A DNA stretch of 64,000 bases from Vibrio metschnikovii CIP 69.14 (GCF_000176155.1 NZ_ACZO01000004.1:179529-243528), one strand, 5' to 3'. Positions 1-13,072 are shown, numbered from the stretch's first letter. The notes: generated by a model from the letters alone, not told the origin. Made by a program: numbers and translations.

Positions 1-1114
1 CGACTTGTTCGGTGGTTAATAGTTCAAGTTCGGCAATCGCCTGTAGTGTTTCTAACAATCCTCGCTGGCGCAAACTGGGCTCTCGTCCGCCACGAATGAG
101 CTGGAAAACTTGGGCAATAAATTCAATCTCCCGAATACCACCAGCACCCAGTTTAATGTTATTACTCAATCCACGACGACGTACCTCACTACGGATCATC
201 GATTTCATTCGCCGCAGCGATTGAATCGCACTAAAATCGATATAACGACGAAACACAAAAGGCCGCAGCATTTGCCGTAGTTCTTGATACTGATGATGCA
301 TTTCACGGCCCATCACCCGCGCTTTGACCATCGCATAGCGTTCCCAATCACGTCCTTGTTCTTGGTAGTAATCCTCTAATGCGGCGTAGCTCATCACTAA
401 AGGACCACTTTCGCCAAACGGACGCAAACGCATATCAACCCGATAACAAAAACCATCGAGTGTCGGTTGATCAAGCATTTTTATGATCCGCTGGCCTAAA
501 CGGGTAAAGAACTGTCCGTTATCAATACTGCGCCTGACGCCTTGAGTTTGACCGTTTTCAGGATAAGTAAAAATCAGATCGATATCCGAAGAGAAATTGA
601 GCTCCCCACCACCTAATTTACCCATGCCGATAATCAGCATCGGTTGAGCCTCACCTTGCGCATTGCATGGCGTTCCCCACTCTTGACAGCACAGTGAATA
701 TTGCCATTGATACGTCTCGACGATCAGCGCTTCCGCCAGTTCAGAAAGATGCTCAAGGCTCTGCTCGACAGGCCAAGTGGCTAAAAAATCACGCCAAGCA
801 ATATAGACCATCTCTCGATAACGAAACTGACGTAAAATCCGTTGTCCGGTTTGTTCATCAGGGCACGACGTTAATAAAGCCTGTAATCGCTCGCGATAAG
901 TCTCTGCTCTCGATTCACTTTGTAACCAATTAGGAAATTCATCGACCAGCCACTCATCACGAGAGAAGGTCTGGGTGACAAAACGGCTCAACGTGGTCAC
1001 ATAACGAAGTGATTGCTGTAATTCAGACGGCCACTGACTCAGCTTAGGCTGCTCAGCAAGCAACTGTTGGTAGGCGTTATCGGCATGAGTCATTAAGTGT
1101 TCGGGGAGCTGCAT
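1..1114 (-). CDS. glnE: Bifunctional glutamine synthetase adenylyltransferase/adenylyl-removing enzyme, N-terminal part (cut by window edge)
   Basis: GlnE switches glutamine synthetase off and on by adding or phosphorolytically removing AMP on a tyrosine, in response to PII. The reading frame is open from an ATG at 1114 to the left edge, about 371 residues of a protein that is normally about 950 long, so only the N-terminal adenylyl-removing half is present. The nucleotidyltransferase signature [13 protein letters not shown] lies near residues 168-181, followed by [14 protein letters not shown] and [10 protein letters not shown], all typical of GlnE. The gene lies downstream of the chemoreceptor gene in the same direction but behind a terminator. 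The missing 3' end is an artefact of the window, not a truncation. Confidence 0.95.
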   Translation of the reverse strand, partial: MQLPEHLMTHADNAYQQLLAEQPKLSQWPSELQQSLRYVTTLSRFVTQTFSRDEWLVDEFPNWLQSESRAETYRERLQALLTSCPDEQTGQRILRQFRYREMVYIAWRDFLATWPVEQSLEHLSELAEALIVETYQWQYSLCCQEWGTPCNAQGEAQPMLIIGMGKLGGGELNFSSDIDLIFTYPENGQTQGVRRSIDNGQFFTRLGQRIIKMLDQPTLDGFCYRVDMRLRPFGESGPLVMSYAALEDYYQEQGRDWERYAMVKARVMGREMHHQYQELRQMLRPFVFRRYIDFSAIQSLRRMKSMIRSEVRRRGLSNNIKLGAGGIREIEFIAQVFQLIRGGREPSLRQRGLLETLQAIAELELLTTEQV

Positions 1115-1165
1115 AAATCATCCTTGTCTCTCATCATCGACTCACTCTATCGCAGTCTGAGATAA

Positions 1166-1194
1166 ATAAAAACGCCCACTAAACAGTGAGCGTC
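1166..1194 (-). terminator. Rho-independent terminator of the chemoreceptor gene
   Basis: Read on the minus strand, an imperfect hairpin (GACGCTCACT, loop, AGTGGGCGT) is followed by TTTTTATTT. It lies 26-54 bases past the stop of the chemoreceptor gene and before glnE. Confidence 0.75.
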
Positions 1195-1219
1195 GTTGAT
1201 ATCAATTAATCTGAACCGA

Positions 1220-2476
1220 TCACACCTTGAAGACGGTGATTTTTCGATCCAGCTCTTCAGCATTATTTTGCATTAGCTCAGAAGTTTCCAGCAACTCACT
1301 GACTACCGTAACCGATGCTTCGACTAACTCTCTCACATTGGTGATATTTTGATTGATCTCCACCGCGACACTGCTTTGTTGCCCCGCTGCTGTCGCAATC
1401 TGTAAGTTCATATCATTGATGAGTTTGACTTGTTGGACAATACCGTCCAACTCTGTGCCGGCATTGGTGATTAATTCAACGCCATCAGCCGCTTCAACGA
1501 CACTTTTTTCCATTAAATCCACTGCCGAGTTAGCACTGCTTTGTAGATGGCTAATCATATCTTGAATTTCAACCGTTGCCGTCTGAGTACGCTGAGCTAA
1601 GTTACGAACTTCATCGGCAACCACAGCAAAACCGCGCCCCGCCTCGCCAGCACGAGCGGCTTCAATCGCGGCATTTAACGCCAATAAATTGGTTTGTTCA
1701 GAAATACTTTGAATGGTACCGACCACACTGCCAATCGCAACGACTCGCTCTTCAACTTGGTTTACGGCTGAAGCTGAAGCGGCAATATCTTTTGATAACT
1801 GATCAATTTTACGAATGGTTTTTTGAACAAACTGCTGCCCCGTAGCCGCACTATGAGAAGCGGTCTCGGTCAATGAAGACGCACTTTGTGCATGATCGGC
1901 GACCGTTTGTACCGTTGACGACATTTGATTCATCGCCGTAGCAATTTGGTCAATCTCATGGAACTCTTCCTGCGCGGAGTCTTTCGTCTCTGACATACTG
2001 ATCGTCATGACTTCCGTCAAGGTGGTTAATTCTTGTGATGTAGTGATCTGCACTTTAATTAAATCTTGCAGTTGGCGGCGAGTTTTCTCTAACTCACGAG
2101 CGACATCACCATACTCATCTTTACAGTCCATAAAAATAGGTTCAGATAAATCGCGTTCAGCCATCTGTTTGATTGACTGACTAAGAAATTGGGTTTGACG
2201 TAACATCACTCGCGCGGCAAACATCAGTAATGAAACAAAAGTGACGATCATAAACCCAGTTTGCCAAATGACCTGCACGATATAAGTGTCATAGTGCAAT
2301 TTGGCAATTTCCGTACTTTGAGTCGCAGCAAGTAAAGAGTCATAGAACAAGCTCGCATCCCACAGTTGCTTGCCGATCACTAAAATCGTACTAAAAAACA
2401 TTAGCATGACCATTTTAGGGATCAAACGTATGTCTGTGATCACCCGTTCCCACGGTTTAAATGCCATCCTCGCCAT
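1220..2476 (-). CDS. Methyl-accepting chemotaxis protein with minimal periplasmic region
   Basis: Membrane chemoreceptor predicted to signal through CheW/CheA. It has 418 residues. A first hydrophobic segment lies at about 20-40 and a second at about 72-92, leaving only about 30-40 residues between them, far too few for a normal Cache or four-helix sensor domain. A HAMP-like linker follows (about 93-150), then a long coiled-coil signalling domain whose hairpin tip reads [20 protein letters not shown] and [14 protein letters not shown]. The ATG at 2476 has GGAG eight bases upstream. The ligand is unknown; such receptors may sense internal, membrane or redox cues. It is a single-gene unit with its own terminator. 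No C-terminal CheR-tethering pentapeptide is apparent; the protein ends KITVFKV. Confidence 0.9.
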   Translation of the reverse strand: MARMAFKPWERVITDIRLIPKMVMLMFFSTILVIGKQLWDASLFYDSLLAATQSTEIAKLHYDTYIVQVIWQTGFMIVTFVSLLMFAARVMLRQTQFLSQSIKQMAERDLSEPIFMDCKDEYGDVARELEKTRRQLQDLIKVQITTSQELTTLTEVMTISMSETKDSAQEEFHEIDQIATAMNQMSSTVQTVADHAQSASSLTETASHSAATGQQFVQKTIRKIDQLSKDIAASASAVNQVEERVVAIGSVVGTIQSISEQTNLLALNAAIEAARAGEAGRGFAVVADEVRNLAQRTQTATVEIQDMISHLQSSANSAVDLMEKSVVEAADGVELITNAGTELDGIVQQVKLINDMNLQIATAAGQQSSVAVEINQNITNVRELVEASVTVVSELLETSELMQNNAEELDRKITVFKV

Positions 2477-2857
2477 GACTGATTCTCCACTCTGTTTTTA
2501 TGCTCGCCCATCATGGTGTGATGCCCACCTACCACGTATGAATTATTTCGAGCTTCGTATGAAATTAATACTATCAAAAACCAGCGGCTCTCGATGTGTA
2601 TTACCTCGCGAATTTGCAGATTGATGGTGTGATTTGTCTAAGCCGATGGATTATGCATTACACACTCTTTAATGCAGTATATATCCAACCATCACCGTTT
2701 TTATCGGCGACACATCAAATGGCTACAATGGAATAAACCAGCGGTTACGCTATTTGTGAGTTAACTCTAGTTTTTTCAACAAAGAGAGAAGTAACGGAAA
2801 GATAGGATGAAAGTGGCACATTCCCGAAGTGAAAGTTCAGAAATGTGCTTGATGAGC
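2477..2857. other. Intergenic region upstream of the chemoreceptor gene, no gene seen
   Basis: This stretch holds the presumed promoter region of the chemoreceptor gene (minus strand). No reading frame here resembles a known protein, and no RNA gene or strong terminator was recognised. Confidence 0.5.
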
Positions 2858-2987
2858 GTATACCCAAACGACTTGAAGTTGCAGGTAGGCGGCAAGTGAG
2901 TGAATCCCCATGAGCATAGGCAAACGATGTGATTGGGGTGAACGAACGTAGCCAACACCGCTGCAGCTGCAAGTACGAAGGGGATAG
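2858..2987. repeat. ERIC (enterobacterial repetitive intergenic consensus) element
   Basis: About 130 bases with imperfect terminal inverted repeats: one end begins GTATACCCAAACGACTTGAA and the other ends GCAAGTACGAAGGGGATAG. The conserved central halves of ERIC are present: GTGAATCCCCATGAGCATAG on one side and GTGATTGGGGTGAACGAACG on the other. It sits three bases beyond the ygiF stop codon, so it will be transcribed as part of the ygiF 3' untranslated region and can fold into a long hairpin. ERICs are non-autonomous, non-coding repeats common in Vibrio. Confidence 0.88.
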
Positions 2988-2990
2988 GCA

Positions 2991-4511
2991 CTATTCACGC
3001 CAATAAGGCGTCGCTTCTATCCCAATGCGACGCGTTTGCTCCATGGCGTGCAAAATCGAGTTTTCTTGACGATTAAGCCAACGGGTTAACTGCTCTTGAT
3101 CTTGTTCATCTTGTAACAGATCAAGCAGTTGCTCTAACGTTTTTAAGGTTAATAAGTCATCGATACCATGTAATAAATCAATCCATGGCATCCGAAACGC
3201 TAAACGCTGCTCGGCATCATATAAACGCGCGAAACTGACCCCAGTATAAAGCGCGCGTATCAAACGATATTGCTGTTCAATGTAATCATCAGCTGAGAGT
3301 GCCTCCTCTGGCGGAAAGACCTCAACCAACTCCGCCCACGCTCGGTCAAGCTGTTTGACAGAAAAAGGCCCCACCAGTCGAGCCATTCGCTCACGAGCTT
3401 TATCATCCAAAAACGGCTGCCATCCGCGGGTTAAAATCCAACGGCTGAGATCCAGCAATAACGCAGTATAACGGGCACTGTGTAATAATTTTAATGACGC
3501 TTCACGTTGAGGTAAGGCTTCTTGGCGCTGCTTAAGCTCGTTGACTAAAAACTTACGGGCATCCAGCTTACGTAACGCATAGCCCTTATCTTTGAGTAAG
3601 TCTTCTAGATAGTCATACTGTTTTAACCACGCCAATTCACCATCTAACCATTTAAGTTCTTGACGTAAAATCGCACTGGTTCGGCGTGGAACAATACCAC
3701 CGTATACGCTGAGTAATTGGCGAATAAAACTGATTGCATGACGAATCTCATGCAAAGCGGCTATCGAGTCTTGTTCGGTATAAATTTGTTCATGGCGATG
3801 CCAATGGGCAAGAGCGTGCTCGAGTGAGCGAATAAAGCAAGATTCAACGTTATCATTGCTCTGGGTATTCACCAGTGTAAGCCCTTGCACCTCGTCACCT
3901 TCGTACCCCATCGCTAAACGATAACCTTTTGCCGCTTTACTCTGGTTCCCCAACCGCATACCACCTTGTTCAGAGAGGTGACGAGCAAGCAAAAATAGCG
4001 CATCTATCTGTCCCGATTTAAGCTCTAACTCAACCTCACAAATCGGCGCTTGTTTATCGCCAGCCTCGACAACGCCTTGATCAAACGCCACTTCAATTTG
4101 ACTACCATCATTCATGGCGACTAGCCACTGTTCACGGGTGAAATTGGTCGAAAATAAAGCGACCAATTGCGATTGCAGCGTTTCAGCATCACGCCCTTGA
4201 GGCCAAATATCTTCAGGATGCAGGGTTAAATCGGGTTGATTACCCGTGTGCTCTGCATTGTATTCAGGTCTTTGATGCAGGCCTGCAACGACTCGTCCTG
4301 CAGTTTTGACGGTTTGCACGTACACCTCATCAAAACGACGAATACGTAGCCCAATATCGTGTTGACGTAACCAATGGTCAGCAGAATCAAAATAGGTGTT
4401 ACCCAGTTGCCGGCAATGGTGCTGAAGCACTTTGGTTTCGGAAATTTTATTACGCAAAACGTCTGAAAAATCAGGAGAAACAAAAAACTTCAGTTCTATC
4501 TCGGTTTCCAT
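2991..4511 (-). CDS. ygiF: Inorganic triphosphatase, CYTH and CHAD domains (YgiF family)
   Basis: Predicted metal-dependent triphosphatase that hydrolyses inorganic tripolyphosphate. It has 506 residues. The N-terminal CYTH domain (about 1-205) opens with METEIELKFF, carrying the diagnostic ExExK motif, and continues with charged strands such as RIRRFDEVYVQTVK. The C-terminal CHAD domain (about 220-500) is helical and histidine-rich (ALAHWHRHEQ, ALHEIRHAI), as expected for a polyphosphate-binding module. I chose the ATG at 4511 because the protein then starts as its family does and AAAGGT lies just upstream; the frame is open 19 codons further. In E. coli the homologue neighbours glnE, which agrees with the context here. 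An ERIC element abuts the stop codon. Confidence 0.9.
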   Translation of the reverse strand: METEIELKFFVSPDFSDVLRNKISETKVLQHHCRQLGNTYFDSADHWLRQHDIGLRIRRFDEVYVQTVKTAGRVVAGLHQRPEYNAEHTGNQPDLTLHPEDIWPQGRDAETLQSQLVALFSTNFTREQWLVAMNDGSQIEVAFDQGVVEAGDKQAPICEVELELKSGQIDALFLLARHLSEQGGMRLGNQSKAAKGYRLAMGYEGDEVQGLTLVNTQSNDNVESCFIRSLEHALAHWHRHEQIYTEQDSIAALHEIRHAISFIRQLLSVYGGIVPRRTSAILRQELKWLDGELAWLKQYDYLEDLLKDKGYALRKLDARKFLVNELKQRQEALPQREASLKLLHSARYTALLLDLSRWILTRGWQPFLDDKARERMARLVGPFSVKQLDRAWAELVEVFPPEEALSADDYIEQQYRLIRALYTGVSFARLYDAEQRLAFRMPWIDLLHGIDDLLTLKTLEQLLDLLQDEQDQEQLTRWLNRQENSILHAMEQTRRIGIEATPYWRE

Positions 4512-4719
4512 AGTTATACCTTTCACAGCAGATAGCGACAGGATATTGCCTAATAGACAGCGGGGCAAGTGAGAAATATCGTCCTATTGATGATCTAAAA
4601 CAGTTTTAATGATTCTATTATTAGGTTACCATGCGCGCCTTTATAGCCAACGCTCAACATTTCACCAGGCTATCGTGGTGTCTGTTCTTTCTCGGTTATA
4701 GTAATTAGGTTGAATGACC

Positions 4720-5400
4720 ATGCCAGTAAATACCATTATGGGGTTATTTGCAAAGTCCCCCATTAAGCCTTTGCAACGACACGTTGTGTGTGTCAATGAA
4801 TGCTGCTCGCACCTGATCAACTTTTTTGAAGTTTGTGCTCAAGGTGATTGGGAAAAAGCCGCAGAAATACGCGCACAAATTTCTCATTTAGAGAAAGAAG
4901 CCGACGTGTTAAAACGCGAAATTCGTCTGAAACTCCCTCGCGGTCTGTTTCTGCCGGTTGATCGTACTGACATGCTTGAGCTTCTCACTCAACAAGATAA
5001 GCTGGCAAATCTTGCTAAAGACATTTCTGGCCGTGTTTACGGTCGTCAGCTTATTATCCCTAAACCTCTCCAAGATAATTTCCTCGCTTATGTTCAACGC
5101 TGTCTTGACGCAGCGACACTAGCACAGAAGGTAATCAATGAACTTGACGAGTTATTGGAAACCGGATTTAAAGGTCGTGAAGTCACGCTCGTGGCGGAAA
5201 TGATTAATCAACTGGATGTCATAGAAGATGACACGGATAACATGCAGATTCGGTTACGCCAACAGTTAATGGCCATCGAGTCAACCATGAATCCGATTGA
5301 CGTCATATTCTTGTACAAAATCTTTGAATGGGTCGGCGGTATCGCTGATCAAGCTCAGCGAGTCGGTGCTCGACTTGAACTGATGCTTTCCCGTTCTTAA
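4720..5400 (+). CDS. PhoU-like DUF47 / TIGR00153 family protein, Pit partner
   Basis: All-helical protein of 226 residues in the DUF47 family (TIGR00153), related to PhoU and usually encoded beside Pit phosphate transporters, whose activity it probably modulates. The protein begins MPVNTIMGLFAKSPIKPLQ, the usual start of the family. An in-frame ATG two codons earlier (4714) is also possible; the AGG at 4707-4709 spaces better to 4720. There is no signal peptide or membrane segment, so it is probably cytoplasmic. It is followed after 146 bases by pit in the same direction, probably as one operon. The precise biochemical role is not established. Confidence 0.85.
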   Translation: MPVNTIMGLFAKSPIKPLQRHVVCVNECCSHLINFFEVCAQGDWEKAAEIRAQISHLEKEADVLKREIRLKLPRGLFLPVDRTDMLELLTQQDKLANLAKDISGRVYGRQLIIPKPLQDNFLAYVQRCLDAATLAQKVINELDELLETGFKGREVTLVAEMINQLDVIEDDTDNMQIRLRQQLMAIESTMNPIDVIFLYKIFEWVGGIADQAQRVGARLELMLSRS

Positions 5401-5546
5401 ATCATTTAAGTTAACCAAATAACTAAGAGCCATAATCGTGTTTCCCACCATTCAAGCGCTGACTATATTCTTGCGCTAATGGTTTTTTTCGTGCCTAAAA
5501 AGCACCACGATGAGTCTCCGCTTGTTATCAACAACTAGGTATTACG

Positions 5547-6806
5547 ATGGATATCCTTGCGAACTACGGCATTGTCCTGATTATTGTTGCAGCGATCTTC
5601 GGTTTATTAATGGCCATTGGTATTGGTGCAAATGACGTCGCCAATGCGATGGGCACATCTGTTGGCTCAAAAGCTCTCACCGTCAAGCAAGCGATCATCA
5701 TTGCGATGATTTTTGAATTTGCTGGCGCTTATTTAGCCGGAGGCGAAGTCACCGATACGATTCGCCAAGGTGTTATTGACACCACCCTGTTTGCCGATCA
5801 ACCAGACCTGCTGGTGTATGGCATGATGTCATCCCTGCTCGCCGCAGGTACTTGGCTGCTTGTTGCCTCTTATATGGGCTGGCCAGTCTCAACCACCCAT
5901 TCAATTATTGGTGCGATTATTGGTTTTGCGACGATTTCTGTTGGTTCAGAAGCTGTTGATTGGAGCTCAGTACAAGGCATCGTTGGCAGTTGGGTTATCA
6001 CGCCATTTATTTCCGGCTTATTGGCTTACGCTATTTTTGTCAGTGCACAAAAACTGATCTTTGATACAGAAACGCCGCTGATTAATGCCAAGCGTTTCGT
6101 CCCCGTTTACATGTTTATTACCACCATGGTGATCGCCTTAGTGACCATTAAAAAAGGCTTAAAACATGTTGGACTACACTTAACCAGTAGTGAAGCTTGG
6201 ATCTGTTCGATTCTGGTTTCAGGCATTGTCATGGTTATTGGCTATCTGTACATTTATAAGAAATTTGCCGATACCGAAGAGAACCATGGTTTTTCTAATG
6301 TTGAGCGTATTTTCTCTGTTTTAATGGTTATTACCGCCTGTGCGATGGCGTTTGCCCATGGTTCAAACGATGTAGCGAATGCGATTGGTCCCCTAGCCGC
6401 GGTGGTTTCTACGGTTGAAAGCCTAGGTAATGTCGCCTCTAAAAGTGCGATTGCCTGGTGGATATTACCACTCGGTGGTATCGGGATTGTGATCGGTCTA
6501 GCGACACTGGGTCATAAAGTGATGGCTACCGTCGGAACAGGGATCACTGAATTAACACCAAGTCGTGGTTTTGCCGCTCAGTTAGCTACCGCTTCGACGG
6601 TGGTACTCGCTTCAGGCACTGGCTTACCGATTTCAACCACTCAGACCTTAGTCGGTGCCGTGTTAGGAGTAGGCTTTGCTCGTGGTATCGCCGCGCTCAA
6701 TTTAGGTGTGGTGCGTAATATTGTCGCGTCATGGATTGTGACTTTACCCGCCGGTGCTTTACTGGCCGTGATCTTCTTCTATGCGATTCAAGCGGCGTTT
6801 ACTTAA
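5547..6806 (+). CDS. pit: Inorganic phosphate transporter, Pit family
   Basis: Low-affinity phosphate (metal-phosphate/proton) symporter of the inner membrane, 419 residues. Two inverted repeats carry the PiT signature: GANDVANAMGTSVGSKAL near residue 27 and HGSNDVANAIGPLAAVV near residue 271. Each is followed by a P(V/I)STT element (GWPVSTTHSIIG and GLPISTTQTLVG). About ten hydrophobic segments span the whole length, with a short hydrophilic loop around residues 230-255 (KKFADTEENHGFS). It is shorter than E. coli PitA (499), mainly in the central loop. It lies downstream of the PhoU-like gene and is followed by a strong terminator. Confidence 0.93.
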   Translation: MDILANYGIVLIIVAAIFGLLMAIGIGANDVANAMGTSVGSKALTVKQAIIIAMIFEFAGAYLAGGEVTDTIRQGVIDTTLFADQPDLLVYGMMSSLLAAGTWLLVASYMGWPVSTTHSIIGAIIGFATISVGSEAVDWSSVQGIVGSWVITPFISGLLAYAIFVSAQKLIFDTETPLINAKRFVPVYMFITTMVIALVTIKKGLKHVGLHLTSSEAWICSILVSGIVMVIGYLYIYKKFADTEENHGFSNVERIFSVLMVITACAMAFAHGSNDVANAIGPLAAVVSTVESLGNVASKSAIAWWILPLGGIGIVIGLATLGHKVMATVGTGITELTPSRGFAAQLATASTVVLASGTGLPISTTQTLVGAVLGVGFARGIAALNLGVVRNIVASWIVTLPAGALLAVIFFYAIQAAFT

Positions 6807-6860
6807 TCGATTCGTCAATCCAATGTAAACGGATTGTCATTATTGACTCAAACGCACAGA

Positions 6861-6888
6861 AAGGGAGGCTCAGCCTCCCTTCTTTGTT
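6861..6888 (+). terminator. Rho-independent terminator of pit
   Basis: AAGGGAGGC-TCA-GCCTCCCTT hairpin with perfectly matched arms, followed by a T-rich tail (TCTTTGTT), 55 bases after the pit stop codon. Confidence 0.8.
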
Positions 6889-7036
6889 GCGCCGCGCGCA
6901 GAAAGTTTTTACTATTTGTAAAACAAACCTTAAGACTGATAATAAAGTCGTACATAACCCTATTGCGCGCCCATCAACAGAATGAGATGATTCAAAGCTC
7001 TCACGCGCAATATTGACCATAATTAAGGGATCTACC

Positions 7037-7645
7037 GTGAAAAAACTCATCTGCATGGTGCTATTTTCTTTATTAGCAGCACCAGCGCTCGCCCAAGACC
7101 GTTATGTCGCAGATAAACTGTTTACTTATATGCATTCCGGCCCAAGTAATCAGTTTCGTATTATTGGATCGATTGATGCGGGAGAGAAAGTTAAACTGCT
7201 CAACACCAATAAAGAGACAGGTTATAGCCAAATTGTTGATGAACGAGGACGCAATGGTTGGATAGAAAGCCGCTTTGTGACTCGTGAAGTCAGCATGGCG
7301 GTTCGCCTGCCATTACTTGAAAAAGAACTCAAAGAAGTGAAGAACCAACTGGCCAATGCTCGCCAAAATGCCGATAGTGAAAAAGCGGGACTGGTCGATT
7401 CATTAGAAATTCGTAACAAACAAATCGCCGATCTAGAACAAAGTTATAGCGATATCAGTCAGCAACTGATTGCTTCGCAAACTGAAATCCGTGAACTGCG
7501 TGCTCGCCTAGATACCCAAAAAGAGGATTTACTCTTGAAATACTTTATCTATGGCGGTGGCGTTGCTGGCGGCGGCTTGCTGTTTGGTCTAGTGCTACCA
7601 CACATTATCCCTCGCCGTAAGCGTAATCCTGCCGGATGGGCATAA
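7037..7645 (+). CDS. ygiM: SH3-domain envelope protein, YgiM / TIGR04211 family
   Basis: Predicted inner-membrane-anchored periplasmic protein of 202 residues, function uncertain. A signal peptide (KKLICMVLFSLLAAPALA) is followed by a bacterial SH3 domain (about 22-90, ending WIESRFVTRE), a coiled coil (about 95-165, heptad-like KELKEVKNQLANARQ) and a C-terminal transmembrane helix (about 172-193) before a basic tail RRKR. I chose the GTG at 7037, with AAGGG seven bases upstream, because it puts the signal peptide at the N-terminus; the frame is open eight codons further. It precedes cca, the same pairing as ygiM-cca in E. coli. Confidence 0.87.
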   Translation: MKKLICMVLFSLLAAPALAQDRYVADKLFTYMHSGPSNQFRIIGSIDAGEKVKLLNTNKETGYSQIVDERGRNGWIESRFVTREVSMAVRLPLLEKELKEVKNQLANARQNADSEKAGLVDSLEIRNKQIADLEQSYSDISQQLIASQTEIRELRARLDTQKEDLLLKYFIYGGGVAGGGLLFGLVLPHIIPRRKRNPAGWA

Positions 7646-7656
7646 TGACACGATCA

Positions 7657-7681
7657 ACGGTCACCTAAGGTGGCCGTTTTT
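7657..7681 (+). terminator. Rho-independent terminator between ygiM and cca
   Basis: A hairpin ACGGTCACC-TAA-GGTGGCCGT is followed by TTTTT, just after the ygiM stop codon. It suggests that cca is only partly co-transcribed with ygiM. Confidence 0.7.
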
Positions 7682-7716
7682 GTCTTCGCACTTGTTTGTC
7701 TCAATAAGGAGCCTCT

Positions 7717-8931
7717 GTGCAAGTTTATCTCGTTGGTGGCGCGGTGCGCGATCAATTACTCTCTTTGCCAGTACATGATCAAGATTGGGTCGTCGTCGGC
7801 AGTAGTCCAGAGCAAATGCGTCAAGCCGGCTATCAAGCGGTCGGTAAAGATTTCCCTGTCTTCTTACACCCTGAGACAAAACAAGAATATGCTCTGGCTC
7901 GTACTGAGCGTAAAACAGGATCAGGCTATACCGGATTTGCTTGTTATTACGCCCCAGATGTCAGTCTTGAAGAAGACCTCGCTCGACGCGATCTGACGAT
8001 TAATGCCATAGCACAAGATAACACTGGCAAGCTGATTGATCCTTATGGTGGCCAGCGTGATTTGCACAATCGTCTCTTACGCCACGTTTCTGATGCCTTT
8101 ATCGAAGATCCGCTTCGTGTCCTTCGCGTCGCACGATTTGCGGCAAAGTTGGCGCACCTTGGGTTTGTGATTGCTAACGAGACAATGCAATTAATGACAC
8201 AGATCGCTCAATCTGGAGAGTTGCATCATTTAACCGCGGAGCGCATCTGGCAAGAGTGGCATAAATCGCTTTCGACCGCGAATCCAGAGGTCTTTCTCTC
8301 TACACTGCGCGAATGTGGGGCGCTGGCGATCATATTACCTGAAATTGACCGCTTATTCGGTGTACCACAACCAAAGCAGTGGCACCCTGAAATAGATACC
8401 GGAGTACACACGTTAATGGTCGCCGCACAAGCGGCAAAGCTCTCTCCATCCATTGCGGTGCGTTTTGCTGCGCAAGTACATGATGTTGGCAAAGGAGTAA
8501 CACCGCAGAGTGAATGGCCAAGCCACAAAATGCACTGCCATACCGGAGTTAAAATTATTAACGCGTTATGCGAACGTGTCCGCATTCCTAATGAGTGCAA
8601 AGATCTAGCATTATTAGTCTGTGAGCAGCATTCAAACATTCATCGAGCGGCAGAGCTTAAAGCGAGCACCAAGCTTAAGATACTCGATAAACTCGATGTC
8701 TGGCGTAAACCCGAGCGTTTATATGACGTTTTGCTCTGTTGTCAGGCGGATCACGCAGGTCGATTAGGCTGCGAAGCAAACGCTTATCCGCAACGCGATC
8801 TATTTCTTAATGCTTATCAAGCGGCTCTAAGTGTCGAGGTACAGCAGGTGATCGCTGATGGTTTTCAGGGTAAAGCCATTAAAGAAGAGCTTAATAAACG
8901 GCGAATACAAGCGATTAGCGCAGCGGCATAA
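7717..8931 (+). CDS. cca: CCA-adding tRNA nucleotidyltransferase with HD domain
   Basis: Adds or repairs the 3' CCA of tRNAs, using CTP and ATP without a template. It has 404 residues, close to E. coli Cca (412). The class II nucleotidyltransferase head starts at once with [10 protein letters not shown] (GGxVRD motif) and DQDWVVVG (metal-binding DxD). [11 protein letters not shown] and a [15 protein letters not shown] segment follow. The C-terminal half holds an HD phosphohydrolase domain (QVHDVGKG, near residue 255), which gives the gamma-proteobacterial enzyme phosphatase and phosphodiesterase activities. Translation starts at a GTG preceded by AAGGAG. The enzyme is needed even where CCA is encoded; the tRNA-Thr gene in this window does encode its CCA. 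Confidence 0.95.
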   Translation: MQVYLVGGAVRDQLLSLPVHDQDWVVVGSSPEQMRQAGYQAVGKDFPVFLHPETKQEYALARTERKTGSGYTGFACYYAPDVSLEEDLARRDLTINAIAQDNTGKLIDPYGGQRDLHNRLLRHVSDAFIEDPLRVLRVARFAAKLAHLGFVIANETMQLMTQIAQSGELHHLTAERIWQEWHKSLSTANPEVFLSTLRECGALAIILPEIDRLFGVPQPKQWHPEIDTGVHTLMVAAQAAKLSPSIAVRFAAQVHDVGKGVTPQSEWPSHKMHCHTGVKIINALCERVRIPNECKDLALLVCEQHSNIHRAAELKASTKLKILDKLDVWRKPERLYDVLLCCQADHAGRLGCEANAYPQRDLFLNAYQAALSVEVQQVIADGFQGKAIKEELNKRRIQAISAAA

Positions 8932-8965
8932 GCCCTACTGTACCGGCCTTGTTCCTATCTTCAAT

Positions 8966-8996
8966 ACAAAAAAACGCCCTGCTAGGCAGGGCGTTC
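8966..8996 (-). terminator. Rho-independent terminator of eno (possibly bidirectional)
   Basis: A perfect hairpin AACGCCCTGC-CTA-GCAGGGCGTT (minus-strand reading) is followed by a run of T. It lies between the convergent cca and eno genes, and the plus-strand reading also ends in a short T-containing tail. Confidence 0.85.
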
Positions 8997-9030
8997 TCTA
9001 AGCGATGATGCTAAGCCGTATCCAAAAGGA

Positions 9031-10344
<1,314 letters not shown>

Positions 10345-10368
10345 TCATTGAATTTAAATGTCAAAACT

Positions 10369-10401
10369 AAAAGGATAGCCGCACAACTTAAGCCGCTACC
10401 C
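10369..10401 (-). other. Hairpin between pyrG and eno
   Basis: On the minus strand AAAAGGATA pairs with TATCCTTTT nine bases deep around a 15-base interior, followed by AGTTTTG. It may attenuate or process the pyrG-eno transcript. It lacks a clean U-tract, so I do not call it a terminator. Confidence 0.35.
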
Positions 10402-10409
10402 ATATCCTT

Positions 10410-12131
<1,722 letters not shown>

Positions 12132-12268
12132 CGTGAAATCTATCACACTCAGTTTTTTATTTTTTGCTTCAAATCAAACAGATTGAAGTCGGTGCTTTTT
12201 CTTTGCTCACCACGGTTGATTAACTCGCTCAAAATGACGCAGTGAGAAGATCCATGCGATACATGGAG

Positions 12269-13072
12269 TCAACGAACCTTTTTCTCTTGTCGTTTCACTT
12301 GCTCCCATAACGCATCTAACTCGTTTAATGTCAGGCTAGTTAGTGGCTGCTCAGCTAATGATGCTAATTGCTCTACGGCTTGAAAACGGCGTACAAATTT
12401 ATGATTGGCTTTATTTAAGGCCAGTTCAGGATCCTTACCTAAATGACGAACCAGATTAACCGTCGCAAACAGTAAATCCCCAAGCTCTTCTTCTACCTTT
12501 TGCTCATCGACGGGCACTTGCAGTACTTCCGCCATCACCTCATCTAACTCTTCCTGCACCTTCTCCGCCACAGGGCCGATACTTGCCCAATCAAAACCAA
12601 ATTGAGCGCATTTTTTTTGGATTTTATTAGCCCGCGACAAGGCCGGTAACGCCTGTGGTATTGAGTCTAGAATACTTTGTTCTGTTTTGCCTGCTTGCTG
12701 CTTTTCTTTACGTTTTTCTGCCTGCCAATGGGCGTTGAGTTGCTGCTCATCGGCAAACTTGGCGTCAGAAAAAACGTGCGGATGTCGGCGAGTGAGCTTT
12801 TCATTGACGGTGTCTACCACATCAGAAAACTCGAATAATCCTTGCTCTTTAGCAAGCTGGCTATAAAAAATCACTTGGAACAGTAAATCGCCGAGCTCTT
12901 CTTGTAAGTTAGGCCAATCTTGCTGGACTATCGCATCGACGACTTCATAGGTTTCTTCGATGGTATGCGGAATAATCGTTTCAAAGGTTTGTTGTTTATC
13001 CCATGGGCAGCCATGCTCTTTATCACGTAACTGCGCCATAATCTGTTCAAGTTGTACAATAGGATGAGACAT
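12269..13072 (-). CDS. mazG: Nucleoside triphosphate pyrophosphohydrolase MazG
   Basis: Hydrolyses NTPs and dNTPs to monophosphates and pyrophosphate, cleaning aberrant nucleotides; in E. coli it is linked to ppGpp level. Its 267 residues (E. coli 263) hold two tandem MazG domains. The first carries the metal-binding [10 protein letters not shown] and [14 protein letters not shown] motifs (about 38-70), the second [10 protein letters not shown] and [18 protein letters not shown] (about 175-210). The N-terminus includes [12 protein letters not shown], typical of the long bacterial form. It lies 122 bases downstream of relA in the same direction, as in E. coli, where the two are co-transcribed. 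Confidence 0.95.
   Translation of the reverse strand: MSHPIVQLEQIMAQLRDKEHGCPWDKQQTFETIIPHTIEETYEVVDAIVQQDWPNLQEELGDLLFQVIFYSQLAKEQGLFEFSDVVDTVNEKLTRRHPHVFSDAKFADEQQLNAHWQAEKRKEKQQAGKTEQSILDSIPQALPALSRANKIQKKCAQFGFDWASIGPVAEKVQEELDEVMAEVLQVPVDEQKVEEELGDLLFATVNLVRHLGKDPELALNKANHKFVRRFQAVEQLASLAEQPLTSLTLNELDALWEQVKRQEKKVR

Noticed and set aside
667..933. 88-codon plus-strand frame
   Set aside because: Shadow of glnE on the opposite strand, without a ribosome-binding site or family resemblance.
2745..2991. Two overlapping reading frames of 71-75 codons on the minus strand
   Set aside because: They run through the ERIC element; ERIC-derived frames are often annotated as hypothetical proteins but are non-coding.
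8226..8639. 137-codon minus-strand frame inside cca
   Set aside because: Antisense shadow of a well-supported gene.
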